From Flavobacteriales bacterium (GTDB lineage Bacteria > Bacteroidota > Bacteroidia > Flavobacteriales_F > PHOS-HE28), in the NCBI GenBank assembly GCA_016717225.1, contig JADKGB010000018.1, positions 18,744-82,743 of the forward strand: 64,000 bases of DNA, given 5' to 3'. Each line of letters starts with the position of its first letter. The stretch's first letter is position 1. The notes beneath the pieces were generated by a model. The model was not told the DNA's origin. It searched no databases and saw only the letters and a list, made by a program, of their open reading frames with translations. Position numbers and translations under genes: made by a program. Positions 37,014-44,068 of this stretch are shown here, in pieces.

Positions 37014-37499
37014 ATGTATGAGGTTGTTAGTTGGGTAGTGAGAACACACCGGCATGCTGAAGGTTCACGAGCATTGTGAGTCCTTAACGAACGGCCTGGG
37101 TTGGTGTAGGTCGTGTTAACGTCGGGAACACAACGTCCGCTGAGCTTGCGCCACCGTCCATCGGATCCGATCGCGAAATCCACTACAACATTCGTTTCTG
37201 TCATGTGATCCGGGTTTGTAGGTCGTGCGCAGAGTATGCTGCATGCGCAATGCTTCACGGTCCGTCATGGATCCGACCGCGTGTTCAGTTGCGCGGCTAT
37301 GTCCACGCTGGTCCAGCGGCGTTCACGGCGGTTCGTCGATCCCGCATCGTAATGAACTATTTTGAAATAGCGGTGTTGGATTACGTGACCCCGATCAGAG
37401 GGTCGCTTGTGAAGGTTTGACCAGCGATCTAGAGCGCAGGTACCCACTTCCGCTTTCGTGTGTTGAGTCGTCCCGTCCTTCACCTTAACCCTTTTCACA
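37014..37499. other. Divergent regulatory region between fasciclin and rhodopsin genes
   Basis: 486 nt with no supported gene. The clearest element is the 14-bp palindrome ctattttgaaatag at 37357-37370, about 130 nt before the rhodopsin start. It overlaps a TATTTTG sequence resembling the phylum's -7 box. It could be an operator or promoter; this is inference. Confidence 0.4.
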
Positions 37500-38237
37500 A
37501 TGCATTCAGTGCTGCTGACCATCCTTCCCATTGCAACTGACAACTACGTGGCCTTCACCTTCTTCGTTGGCACCATGGCCATGATGGCCGCTTCGGTGTT
37601 CTTTTTCTTCGAAGTGGGCAACACCGACCCGAAGTGGCGGACCTCAGTGCTCATCAGTGGCCTGATCACCTTCATCGCGGCGGTGCACTACTACTACATG
37701 CGCGATTACAACCTCGCTACCGGACAGTCTCCGGTGTTCTTCCGTTACGTGGATTGGTTGCTCACCGTGCCCTTGATGTGCGTGGAGTTCTACCTCATCA
37801 CCAAGAAGGCCGGTGCGAAGGTCGCGCTGTTGTGGAAGCTCATCGCTGCTTCGGTGTTCATGTTGGTCACCGGTTACATCGGCGAGGCCATCTATCCCAC
37901 CGAGACACAAAGTTGGATCTGGGGCTTTGTGAGCAGCATCGGCTACTTCTACATCGTGTACCTCATCTGGTTCGGTGAAGTGGCGCAGCTGGCCGAGAAG
38001 GCCGGTGGTGCGGTGCGCAAGGCGAACAGGACCCTCGCTTGGTTCGTGCTTGTTGGTTGGGCCATTTATCCGATCGGCTACATCGCGGGTACCGCAGGTG
38101 GTCTGTTTGGCATGCCTGTACTCAGCGGCTTGTCATTGGATGTGGTCTACAACATCGGTGATGCGGTCAACAAGATCGGCTTCGGCCTGGTGATCTATGT
38201 GTTGGCGCAATCCGATAGGGTGTTGGCCAAGGCCTAA
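37500..38237 (+). CDS. Light-driven proton-pumping rhodopsin (proteorhodopsin family)
   Basis: 245 residues, seven hydrophobic helices. The retinal Schiff-base lysine is Lys225 (D-A-V-N-K-I-G-F-G). Helix C reads R-Y-V-D-W-L-L-T-V-P-L-M-C-V-E-F, giving Asp85 (proton acceptor), Thr89 and Glu96 (donor): the DTE set of outward proton pumps. His63 corresponds to the His that pairs with the acceptor Asp. Met93 occupies the spectral tuning site, as in green-absorbing flavobacterial pumps. Gly142, in W-G-F-V-S-S-I-G-Y, aligns by eye with the fenestration glycine that lets xanthorhodopsin-type pumps bind an antenna carotenoid. The retinal-forming enzyme follows directly on the same strand. Confidence 0.97.
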   Translation: MHSVLLTILPIATDNYVAFTFFVGTMAMMAASVFFFFEVGNTDPKWRTSVLISGLITFIAAVHYYYMRDYNLATGQSPVFFRYVDWLLTVPLMCVEFYLITKKAGAKVALLWKLIAASVFMLVTGYIGEAIYPTETQSWIWGFVSSIGYFYIVYLIWFGEVAQLAEKAGGAVRKANRTLAWFVLVGWAIYPIGYIAGTAGGLFGMPVLSGLSLDVVYNIGDAVNKIGFGLVIYVLAQSDRVLAKA

Positions 38238-38316
38238 GGCAAGCGTTCATCCATTCGGGTGACCACGGATCAGGCGTTCTGGTTCGTGGTCACCTGTTGG
38301 ATGGGCAGAACCAACG

Positions 38317-39252
38317 ATGATGCGTACCTGGCTGTTGCTCTTTGGTGCCGCCCTGTTGATCGGTCAACAGGGACTGCGGGTCTTCACCCCGGAAGTACAG
38401 GTGGGCTTGTTCTTTCTGGGGGTCGTGTTGGTGGGTGTTCCGCATGGCGCTGCTGACCTGTTGGTGTCGACGCAACAGGCACGTGATGCGGGCAGGATGT
38501 TCCACACACCCAAGTTCTTGCTAGGGTATGTAGGACGTTTGTTGGTGTTCGCGGCAGTGCTCTACTTCCTCCCGGTCTTAGGCTCCGCGTTGTTCATCCT
38601 CTTTTCCGCGTACCATTTTGGGGAGACGGACCTTGCCAAGTTGCGAACGGAGACACTTTGGGGAAAGTTTGTGGTGCTCAACTACGGACTGGTCATCCTC
38701 GGGATCATCCTGCTCGGTCATGCGGAGGAAGTGGAACCGATCCTAGCGGTGCTGGAGGCATCACCGCAACAAGCGCTCTGGCTGGAATGGGTCATCAGCT
38801 CGAAGTTGCTGTTGCTTGGCACTTCGATGGTGCTGTTCTTCGGCAGCGCCTTCGCCTACTTCGTGTTGAATCCTTCTTCGCATGCGGGTGGTGGCGACTT
38901 CATAGCGCGCTTCGCCATGCTTGCGTTGCTCTTGCACTTTCTCCCGCTCGTGCTCGGATTCACCTTCTACTTCATCGTGTGGCACTCCGTGTTGTCGCTC
39001 AGCAACATTCTCTCCTACCTCCGGAAGGATGGGCTCTTCTCCACCCAGGTCATCCTTGGTCGGGTCGTGTTCTATAGCATCTTGGCATTGGTGGGTATGG
39101 CTCTACTGGCTGCTTGCGGATTCGTTTACCTCAGTACCGAAGCGCTGATGATCTCGGTGATCGCAGGGCTCGCGGTGCTCACCGCGCCACATATGGGCGT
39201 GATGCATGAGATGTACGGACGGTTACGGTCCCAGCAGAGCCAAGGACTTTGA
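38317..39252 (+). CDS. blh: Brp/Blh family beta-carotene 15,15'-dioxygenase
   Basis: 311 residues, multi-spanning inner-membrane enzyme that splits beta-carotene into two retinal molecules. The conserved metal-binding histidines are visible in V-P-H-G-A-A-D, S-A-Y-H-F-G-E-T-D, F-I-V-W-H-S-V-L-S and T-A-P-H-M-G-V-M-H-E-M-Y. A second ATG follows the first at 38320. It lies 79 nt after the rhodopsin gene on the same strand, so it is probably co-transcribed and supplies the chromophore. Its substrate would come from the lycopene cyclase at 47.5 kb. Confidence 0.95.
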   Translation: MMRTWLLLFGAALLIGQQGLRVFTPEVQVGLFFLGVVLVGVPHGAADLLVSTQQARDAGRMFHTPKFLLGYVGRLLVFAAVLYFLPVLGSALFILFSAYHFGETDLAKLRTETLWGKFVVLNYGLVILGIILLGHAEEVEPILAVLEASPQQALWLEWVISSKLLLLGTSMVLFFGSAFAYFVLNPSSHAGGGDFIARFAMLALLLHFLPLVLGFTFYFIVWHSVLSLSNILSYLRKDGLFSTQVILGRVVFYSILALVGMALLAACGFVYLSTEALMISVIAGLAVLTAPHMGVMHEMYGRLRSQQSQGL

Positions 39253-39444
39253 ACCAAGAAGCGGTTGACGGCGATCATTCAGGCACCCTGCCGTGGACCA
39301 TGCGTTGATACAAGGGTGCTGCAAGAGAGGATCGATGGAGGTTCTGAACGCCGCAAGGCCGGACATCTGAACATTCGGAATGGCGTTACCTGAAGCTCGA
39401 AATGAACAAAGCCGGTTCGCAGGTGTCTTGAAGGAAAAGACAAA

Positions 39445-39621
39445 ATGGAGTTCTTCAACAGGTGGTATCCCATGATCCTCGCGTTCATCAGCTTCCTGCT
39501 CTCGGTGTCCTTATGGTTCACTGGAAGGAAGGAGGAGGGGCAATTCGTCGGCATATGGGTGCCCTCCATTCTCGCTGCGGGCATCTACTTCAAACTGGAG
39601 TTCGAAAAGCAACGGCCATGA
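39445..39621 (+). CDS. Small membrane protein (58 residues)
   Basis: M-E-F-F-N-R-W-Y-P-M-I-L-A-F-I-S-F-L-L start, then G-I-W-V-P-S-I-L-A-A-G-I-Y-F. There are two hydrophobic segments separated by a charged T-G-R-K-E-E-G turn, so a two-pass inner-membrane protein. I recall similar short proteins from other Bacteroidota, though their role is unknown. Its TGA overlaps the ATG of the next small gene (ATGA), so the two are coupled. It follows blh by 192 nt. Confidence 0.75.
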   Translation: MEFFNRWYPMILAFISFLLSVSLWFTGRKEEGQFVGIWVPSILAAGIYFKLEFEKQRP

Positions 39622-39764
39622 ACGACATCTGGATATTCGTCCTCGGTGCGATCATATTTGGCGGTTATATGTTCGGCCTGTTGAGCATGATCAATAAGCA
39701 GCACAAGATCCAAGCACGGGAACAGGACCGCTACATGAAGTCGCAGGACAAGAAGGCGTCTTGA
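39618..39764 (+). CDS. Small single-pass membrane protein (48 residues)
   Basis: Begins M-N-D-I-W-I-F-V-L-G-A-I-I-F-G-G-Y-M-F-G-L-L (one membrane helix) and ends in a highly charged tail (K-Q-H-K-I-Q-A-R-E-Q-D-R-Y). The start overlaps the previous stop by 4 nt. Probably forms a complex with its coupled neighbour; function unknown. Confidence 0.72.
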   Translation: MNDIWIFVLGAIIFGGYMFGLLSMINKQHKIQAREQDRYMKSQDKKAS

Positions 39765-39899
39765 GGCGGTCATTCGAGTTGGGCGAACTAGGTGGTTGTT
39801 CAAGTCGCAGCATCGATAGTTTGGTTGTCAGCTATGTGGGGTTCTATTCCGAAGGTTGGACTCGGCTGACTCGTTGCGATAGGTCGTGTGGGAAGCGTG

Positions 39900-40631
39900 C
39901 TAGTTCTTCACACGCAACACCGACACTCCGTTCTCATCCGTTGTGAGCAACTCGCTCATGTGGTCGAAGAATGGCCGGATGTTGCGATAGGCGGCATCTA
40001 TCTGCCCCACGAAGTCCGCAGCGAGCACCTCACGATCGGTGAACGCATGCCGGAACAGGAACTGGTTCCGCCGCAACAGATCAATGCCGGGATGGTCCTT
40101 GGAATAGCCTTTGGGCGCGGTCTTCACACCATCCCCGATGATCTCACCGAAGGTGTCGCGCAGCTTCTTGCCTTTGAGCAGCTTGCGCCAGGTCTCCAGG
40201 TCCTGATCGATGTCCACGCGAATACGCTTGAGGTCTGCAGGCTCTGGGGCGAAGAAGCCGCAGGCCACGAAGGAGCCACCGGGCTTGATGCGGAAGTTGT
40301 AGCCCCCGCGCAAGGCCGGTTTCACACGACCAATGCTTCCCCCGAGCCACGTCTTGTACGGCGGCTTGTCCTTGTGGAAGCGGGTGTCGTTGTAAATGCG
40401 GTACATCGCTTCCTTGCCCGTATCCGTAGAGAGCTTGTCGTGCTTCCGCATGCGCTCGAGCAACGCATCGATGAAGTTGGCCACGTTGGTCTGCGCCGCT
40501 TGGTAGCGGTCCTTGTGCTTCAGGAACCAATCGCGGTCGTTGTGGCGATCGAGGTCCTTGAGGAAGTCGAGGGTGGCTGGGATGATGCGGGAGGTCACCT
40601 GCGTGGCCGTGGTCATGCGCTTCGTGCTCAA
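39900..40631 (-). CDS. DUF2461 family protein
   Basis: 243 residues, cytoplasmic. It matches the DUF2461/TIGR02453 family: T-L-D-F-L-K-D-L-x-x-H-N-D-R-D-W-F, R-I-Y-N-D-T-R-F-H-K-D-K-P-P-Y-K-T, and a later P-K-G-Y-S-K-D-H-P-G-I-D-L-L-R motif. Function of the family unknown. Its start codon overlaps the stop of the upstream DUF1348 gene by 4 nt, so the two are co-translated. Confidence 0.9.
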   Translation of the reverse strand: MSTKRMTTATQVTSRIIPATLDFLKDLDRHNDRDWFLKHKDRYQAAQTNVANFIDALLERMRKHDKLSTDTGKEAMYRIYNDTRFHKDKPPYKTWLGGSIGRVKPALRGGYNFRIKPGGSFVACGFFAPEPADLKRIRVDIDQDLETWRKLLKGKKLRDTFGEIIGDGVKTAPKGYSKDHPGIDLLRRNQFLFRHAFTDREVLAADFVGQIDAAYRNIRPFFDHMSELLTTDENGVSVLRVKN

Positions 40632-41041
40632 CGCAGTTTCCGTTCGCCTTCGGTGATCGCCAGGTCGTTGATGCTCGCGTAGCGCTTGGCCATGTAGCCG
40701 AGCTCATCGAACTCCCAGTTCTCGTTGCCATAGCTGCGGAACCAGTTGCCGGCCTCATCGCGCCACTCGTACTCGAAACGCACGGCGATCCGGTTCCCGC
40801 TGTGCGCCCAGTATTCCTTCTTCAGGCGGTAGTCCAGTTCCTTGGCCCACTTGCGCTTCAGGAAGGCGACGATCTCGTCCCGGCCGTTGATGAACTCGTT
40901 CCGGTTGCGCCATTCGCTGTCCGGTGTGTAGGCTTTTGCCACGCGCTCGGGATCCTTGCTGTTCCAGGCGTCCTCGGCCATTTGGATCTTCTGCTTAGCG
41001 GTCTCTTCGTTGAATGGGGGAAGGGGTGGTCGAGGGTCCAT
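40628..41041 (-). CDS. DUF1348 NTF2-like family protein
   Basis: 137 residues, cytoplasmic. DUF1348 signature: D-P-E-R-V-A-K-A-Y-T-x-D-S-x-W-R-N-R, F-I-x-G-R-x-E-I-V-A-F-L-x-x-K-W, R-I-A-V-R-F-E-Y-E-W and G-N-E-N-W-E-F. The fold is NTF2-like; role unknown. Overlaps the downstream DUF2461 gene by ATGA. Confidence 0.92.
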   Translation of the reverse strand: MDPRPPLPPFNEETAKQKIQMAEDAWNSKDPERVAKAYTPDSEWRNRNEFINGRDEIVAFLKRKWAKELDYRLKKEYWAHSGNRIAVRFEYEWRDEAGNWFRSYGNENWEFDELGYMAKRYASINDLAITEGERKLR

Positions 41042-41065
41042 GGAAGTGTGGGTTGAAGTCCGTTC

Positions 41066-41662
41066 TCAAATACCCGGCAACAGCGCGATGAGTTCACGCT
41101 CGATGGCCTGTTGCTTGTCCTTGGCATACCATGCATGCAGCGGCTCCTTATAGTCGGTAGCGGTTGCCGGATCGCTCTTCAGGGCGATCACCAGGGCTTG
41201 GGCTTCCGCAGGTCGAGGTCCCCACGTGGCGATCACCTCGTGCTGCACGTTCAACTGAATGAGCTTGGGAATGGATCGGCTGGTGCCGGTCAAGTGAGCG
41301 TCCATCAGGTCCAGGTTCGCATCGCGGTATACCAGGGAAAGTCGCAACAAGCCACCGGACAACGCTGCCAATGCGTTCATCACGGGAAGGATCTGTGCCG
41401 CATCGCCGCACCAGTGCTCACTCAGCACGAGCCAATCGAGGGGCATGTCAAGCGCTGCGATCCTTGCTCGAGCCGCTTCGCCGGGCACGTAGGTCTTTTC
41501 GATACGCCGCATCCGGCTTTCATTCAACGGCAGGTGCGATGACGTGCTCGTTTCCACGCCAGAAGCGATCTCGGCGCCCATGTTCCGGCGATAGTCGGCA
41601 TAGGTGATCGCCTTCGAGAGGTAGATCCGATATTCGACTTGTATGGATGATGTGGTGGTCAT
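41066..41662 (-). CDS. Thioredoxin-fold protein with degenerate W-C-G-D-A motif
   Basis: 198 residues, no signal peptide. The thioredoxin-like core has L-S-E-H-W-C-G-D-A-A-Q in place of the W-C-x-x-C active site, keeping only the first cysteine, then R-S-I-P-K-L-I-Q-L (the cis-Pro region). It cannot use a normal dithiol cycle; it may act as a monothiol or binding protein. Members with W-C-G-D are common in Bacteroidota. Same strand and 24 nt upstream of the DUF1348 gene, so probably one transcript. Confidence 0.85.
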   Translation of the reverse strand: MTTTSSIQVEYRIYLSKAITYADYRRNMGAEIASGVETSTSSHLPLNESRMRRIEKTYVPGEAARARIAALDMPLDWLVLSEHWCGDAAQILPVMNALAALSGGLLRLSLVYRDANLDLMDAHLTGTSRSIPKLIQLNVQHEVIATWGPRPAEAQALVIALKSDPATATDYKEPLHAWYAKDKQQAIERELIALLPGI

Positions 41663-41752
41663 GGGTGCAATTTGAAGCGAATGTCGGGTAGCTCAGCCGG
41701 GACCGTGGATCGGGCGGTCCCGGCGTCCAGAGCATGGTGTCGATCAAGCTTA

Positions 41753-42649
41753 TCAGTTCATCTCGTACACCGCCTTGAAGGTGGCGGCGAAGTCCTTCAT
41801 GTCGGTGGGTGTGGTGTTGCTCACGGTGCGCTGCACCGGCTCCATCACATGACCCTCGTTCAGGCACTGCACGAACTCGATGAGGCGCTTGGCCACGTTG
41901 GGGCCGGCGCCCATCTGCTGCACCATGGCCTGTTCGGCCTGGTCGTAAGGGAACTCCACGTACTTCAGGTCAGCCTTGCCGATGGCGGATCCCAGGATGC
42001 CGGCGGCCTCGTTGTAGGACAGGTCGCGTGGCCCGAGCACGTACTCCACGCTCTTGCCGCTGAAGTCCAGTGCCAGCAGGTGTGCGAGTGCCTTCGCTCC
42101 GATGTCGCGTGTGGCCACCATCGGGATCTTCAGGTCGGCCTTCACCGGGGTGCCCATGATGCCCATGTGCTTGATCATGCCGGCCTGTCCGAGCGTGTTC
42201 TCCATGAAGTAGGTCGCACGCAGGTGCAGCACGTCGAGACCAGGGATCGTGTTCATCGCCTGCTCCATGTGGTACAGGCCGTTCACCACGCCATTGCCCT
42301 CGGGCAGGTGGGCGCCCACGCTGCTCAGCGTGACGAGCTTCTTCAACCCTGCGGCTTTCGCGGCGGCAGCGAAAGCATTCACATGCTTCATCTGCGAAGC
42401 GGTGTAGTCGTTGCTTGTCCAGTCCATAGGGACCATGAAGTAGGCGGCGTCCACGCCCGTGAGGGCTTTGGTGACCAGCGCGCTATCACTGGTGTCGCCG
42501 ATGAAGAGTTCCGCTCCTATGTCGGTCAGCGCTTTCGCCTTGGCGGCGTCGCGGCTGATGATGCGTACGGTGTGGCCAGCGGCCAGCAGGCCGAGGGCGG
42601 CGGGCTTGCCGGTGTTCCCGGTAGCTCCAGTGATCAGGTAGGTGCTCAT
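41753..42649 (-). CDS. NmrA-like NAD(P)-binding protein
   Basis: 298 residues. The N-terminal Rossmann motif is T-G-A-T-G-N-T-G, and further features of the atypical SDR/NmrA group are A-Y-F-M-V-P, L-V-T-L-S-S-V-G-A and L-R-A-T-Y-F-M-E-N. The Y-x-x-x-K catalytic motif of classical SDRs is absent, suggesting a redox sensor or a reductase of unknown substrate. It lies downstream of a MarR regulator and an F420-reductase-like gene on the same strand and is probably part of that unit. Confidence 0.9.
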   Translation of the reverse strand: MSTYLITGATGNTGKPAALGLLAAGHTVRIISRDAAKAKALTDIGAELFIGDTSDSALVTKALTGVDAAYFMVPMDWTSNDYTASQMKHVNAFAAAAKAAGLKKLVTLSSVGAHLPEGNGVVNGLYHMEQAMNTIPGLDVLHLRATYFMENTLGQAGMIKHMGIMGTPVKADLKIPMVATRDIGAKALAHLLALDFSGKSVEYVLGPRDLSYNEAAGILGSAIGKADLKYVEFPYDQAEQAMVQQMGAGPNVAKRLIEFVQCLNEGHVMEPVQRTVSNTTPTDMKDFAATFKAVYEMN

Positions 42650-42696
42650 GGTGTTTTTGGTTGTTTGTTAGGTTGTTCGGGTTCTGGTCGGGGCGG

Positions 42697-42716
42697 CCCC
42701 GGAGTTTCATCCGGGG
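42697..42716. repeat. Second copy of the ccccgga/tccgggg palindrome
   Basis: A 7-bp inverted repeat with a 6-nt loop, matching 30190-30209, placed in the gap between the NmrA-like and reductase-like genes just after the latter's stop. Belongs to the dispersed REP-like family. Confidence 0.6.
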
Positions 42717-42728
42717 TCCGGCCCTTAC

Positions 42729-43376
42729 TTACTTCTTTAAGAGTTTGAACGCATGGTTCCATTGGTTTCGGGCAAAGCCGGGGATGCACCAGAGCATGCA
42801 TAGCGGCTCGATGGCGCGCGCGCCTTCCACGCCGCCCATGTCCTCGCTCTCCCAGCCGAACTGGTCGAGGATCGCGGTCACTTCCTTCTTCGCGTTCGCA
42901 TCGTTGCCGCAGATGAACATGGTGGGCTTAACGCCACCGAAGTCGGGGTTCACCATGAAGGCGTTGCCCACGCTGTTGAAGGCTTTTACGAAGTTGGCCT
43001 TGGGGCTGACCTTCTGTAGCTGCTCCATCAGGCTCTCTTCCAGCGTGGTGAAGTAGTGCAGCACGCCGTTGGTCGGAGCTGCATCCGCGATCGGGTTGGT
43101 GGCATCGATCACCGTTTTGCCCGCGAGGTCGGCGCTATCGCAGAGACGGATGGCTGCTTCGGCAGCGGTGCCTTTCGTCGCGAGTACGATGATGTCCGCC
43201 CACTTCGCCACCTCTTTGTGGCTGCCCACTTTACCATCGGGGTTCTTGTCCAGCCAATCGTTCACCTTGCTGGCCTCGCGTGTTGCGATCATCACCTGAT
43301 GACCGTGTTTCATGAATCCGTTGGCGAGCACTTGGCCCACCATGCCTGTACCGAGGATGCCGATTTTCTTGCTCAT
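42729..43376 (-). CDS. NADPH-dependent F420 reductase-like dinucleotide-binding protein
   Basis: 215 residues from the ATG opening M-S-K-K-I-G-I-L-G-T-G-M-V-G; the frame extends 15 codons further upstream without family similarity. It has the G-x-G-x-x-G NADP-binding loop, A-T-R in the T-R-E-A-S segment (phosphate-binding), V-I-D-A-T-N-P and K-A-F-N-S-V-G. The fold is that of the Npd/FNO group, but F420 use is not expected in this phylum, so the substrate is unknown. It lies 45 nt downstream of the MarR gene and may be controlled by it. Confidence 0.87.
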   Translation of the reverse strand: MSKKIGILGTGMVGQVLANGFMKHGHQVMIATREASKVNDWLDKNPDGKVGSHKEVAKWADIIVLATKGTAAEAAIRLCDSADLAGKTVIDATNPIADAAPTNGVLHYFTTLEESLMEQLQKVSPKANFVKAFNSVGNAFMVNPDFGGVKPTMFICGNDANAKKEVTAILDQFGWESEDMGGVEGARAIEPLCMLWCIPGFARNQWNHAFKLLKK

Positions 43377-43421
43377 CGTTTTTTGGGTTATTGTTGTATT
43401 TACAATCGTTTGGGACCGCAT

Positions 43422-43856
43422 TCAGTCCTGTTGGTCCAGCATAGCACTTGCGCGCACGAGGTCCTGCACCAATGCCGTTCCTTTTTCCTTGCCGAGGATC
43501 TTGGAGGACCGCGCGTACATCTTGCCCCAAGCGGTCTTGATCCGTTGCTCGGCGCCGATGGCTTCCGGGGTAGGATACACAAGCATCGACTTGCCCTCGC
43601 TGGATCGGGATATCAATCCCCGTTCCTCCAGTTTATCCAACATCCGCGTGATGGTGCTGGGGGTCAGTTGCATCTCTTTGGCGATGTCCCCGGCACGGAT
43701 GCCCGGCCGTTTCACCACGGTCATAACAATAAAGCCTTGGGTAGGGGAGATGTCCGCTTCGGCGAACTCCTCATCCGCGATGCGCGAGATGCTGCGCGCC
43801 ATCGCGTTTGCGGCATGGTAGAGGCAGTTGCAGTAGGAACTCTTCGACTCGCTCAC
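43422..43856 (-). CDS. MarR family transcriptional regulator
   Basis: 144 residues from a GTG at 43856; no ATG fits before residue 18, and the conserved C-L-Y-x-x-x-N-A-x-A-R segment lies in front of that ATG. Winged helix: L-S-P-T-Q-G-F-type helix, R-P-G-I-R-A-G-D-I-A-K-E-M-Q-L-T-P-S-T-I-T-R-M recognition helix and a wing with L-I-S-R-S-S-E-G-K. Directly upstream is a promoter with an inverted repeat between its two boxes, consistent with autoregulation. The two NAD(P)-binding genes downstream are likely targets. The inducer is unknown. Confidence 0.88.
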   Translation of the reverse strand: MSESKSSYCNCLYHAANAMARSISRIADEEFAEADISPTQGFIVMTVVKRPGIRAGDIAKEMQLTPSTITRMLDKLEERGLISRSSEGKSMLVYPTPEAIGAEQRIKTAWGKMYARSSKILGKEKGTALVQDLVRASAMLDQQD

Positions 43857-43860
43857 GGCG

Positions 43861-43895
43861 CAAACATAATACGAATAGTTGTATGTGCAACTATT
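43861..43895 (-). promoter_or_regulatory. MarR-gene promoter with embedded palindromic operator
   Basis: On the minus strand GTTG (43891-43888) and a perfect TAnnTTTG box, TATGTTTG (43868-43861), are exactly 19 nt apart from TTG to TA. Between and across them is the perfect inverted repeat AATAGTTG-N6-CAACTATT (43874-43895), a typical MarR operator. The -7 box ends only 4 nt before the GTG, so the mRNA may be nearly leaderless. Confidence 0.75.
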
Positions 43896-44068
43896 ACTTG
43901 CGAGTTGGATAACTACGAACAATGACCATGCCCGGGAGACCGCTTTCCGGCGTGTAAAGCGATCCCGTAGATCGATCACTGTCCATGTTCATGAGCGGAT
44001 CCGCCCTTGAACCACCTGCAATTCCCTTCCATCGTCGAGAGCGTAGTTTCGGCCCATAGCCAGAACGG

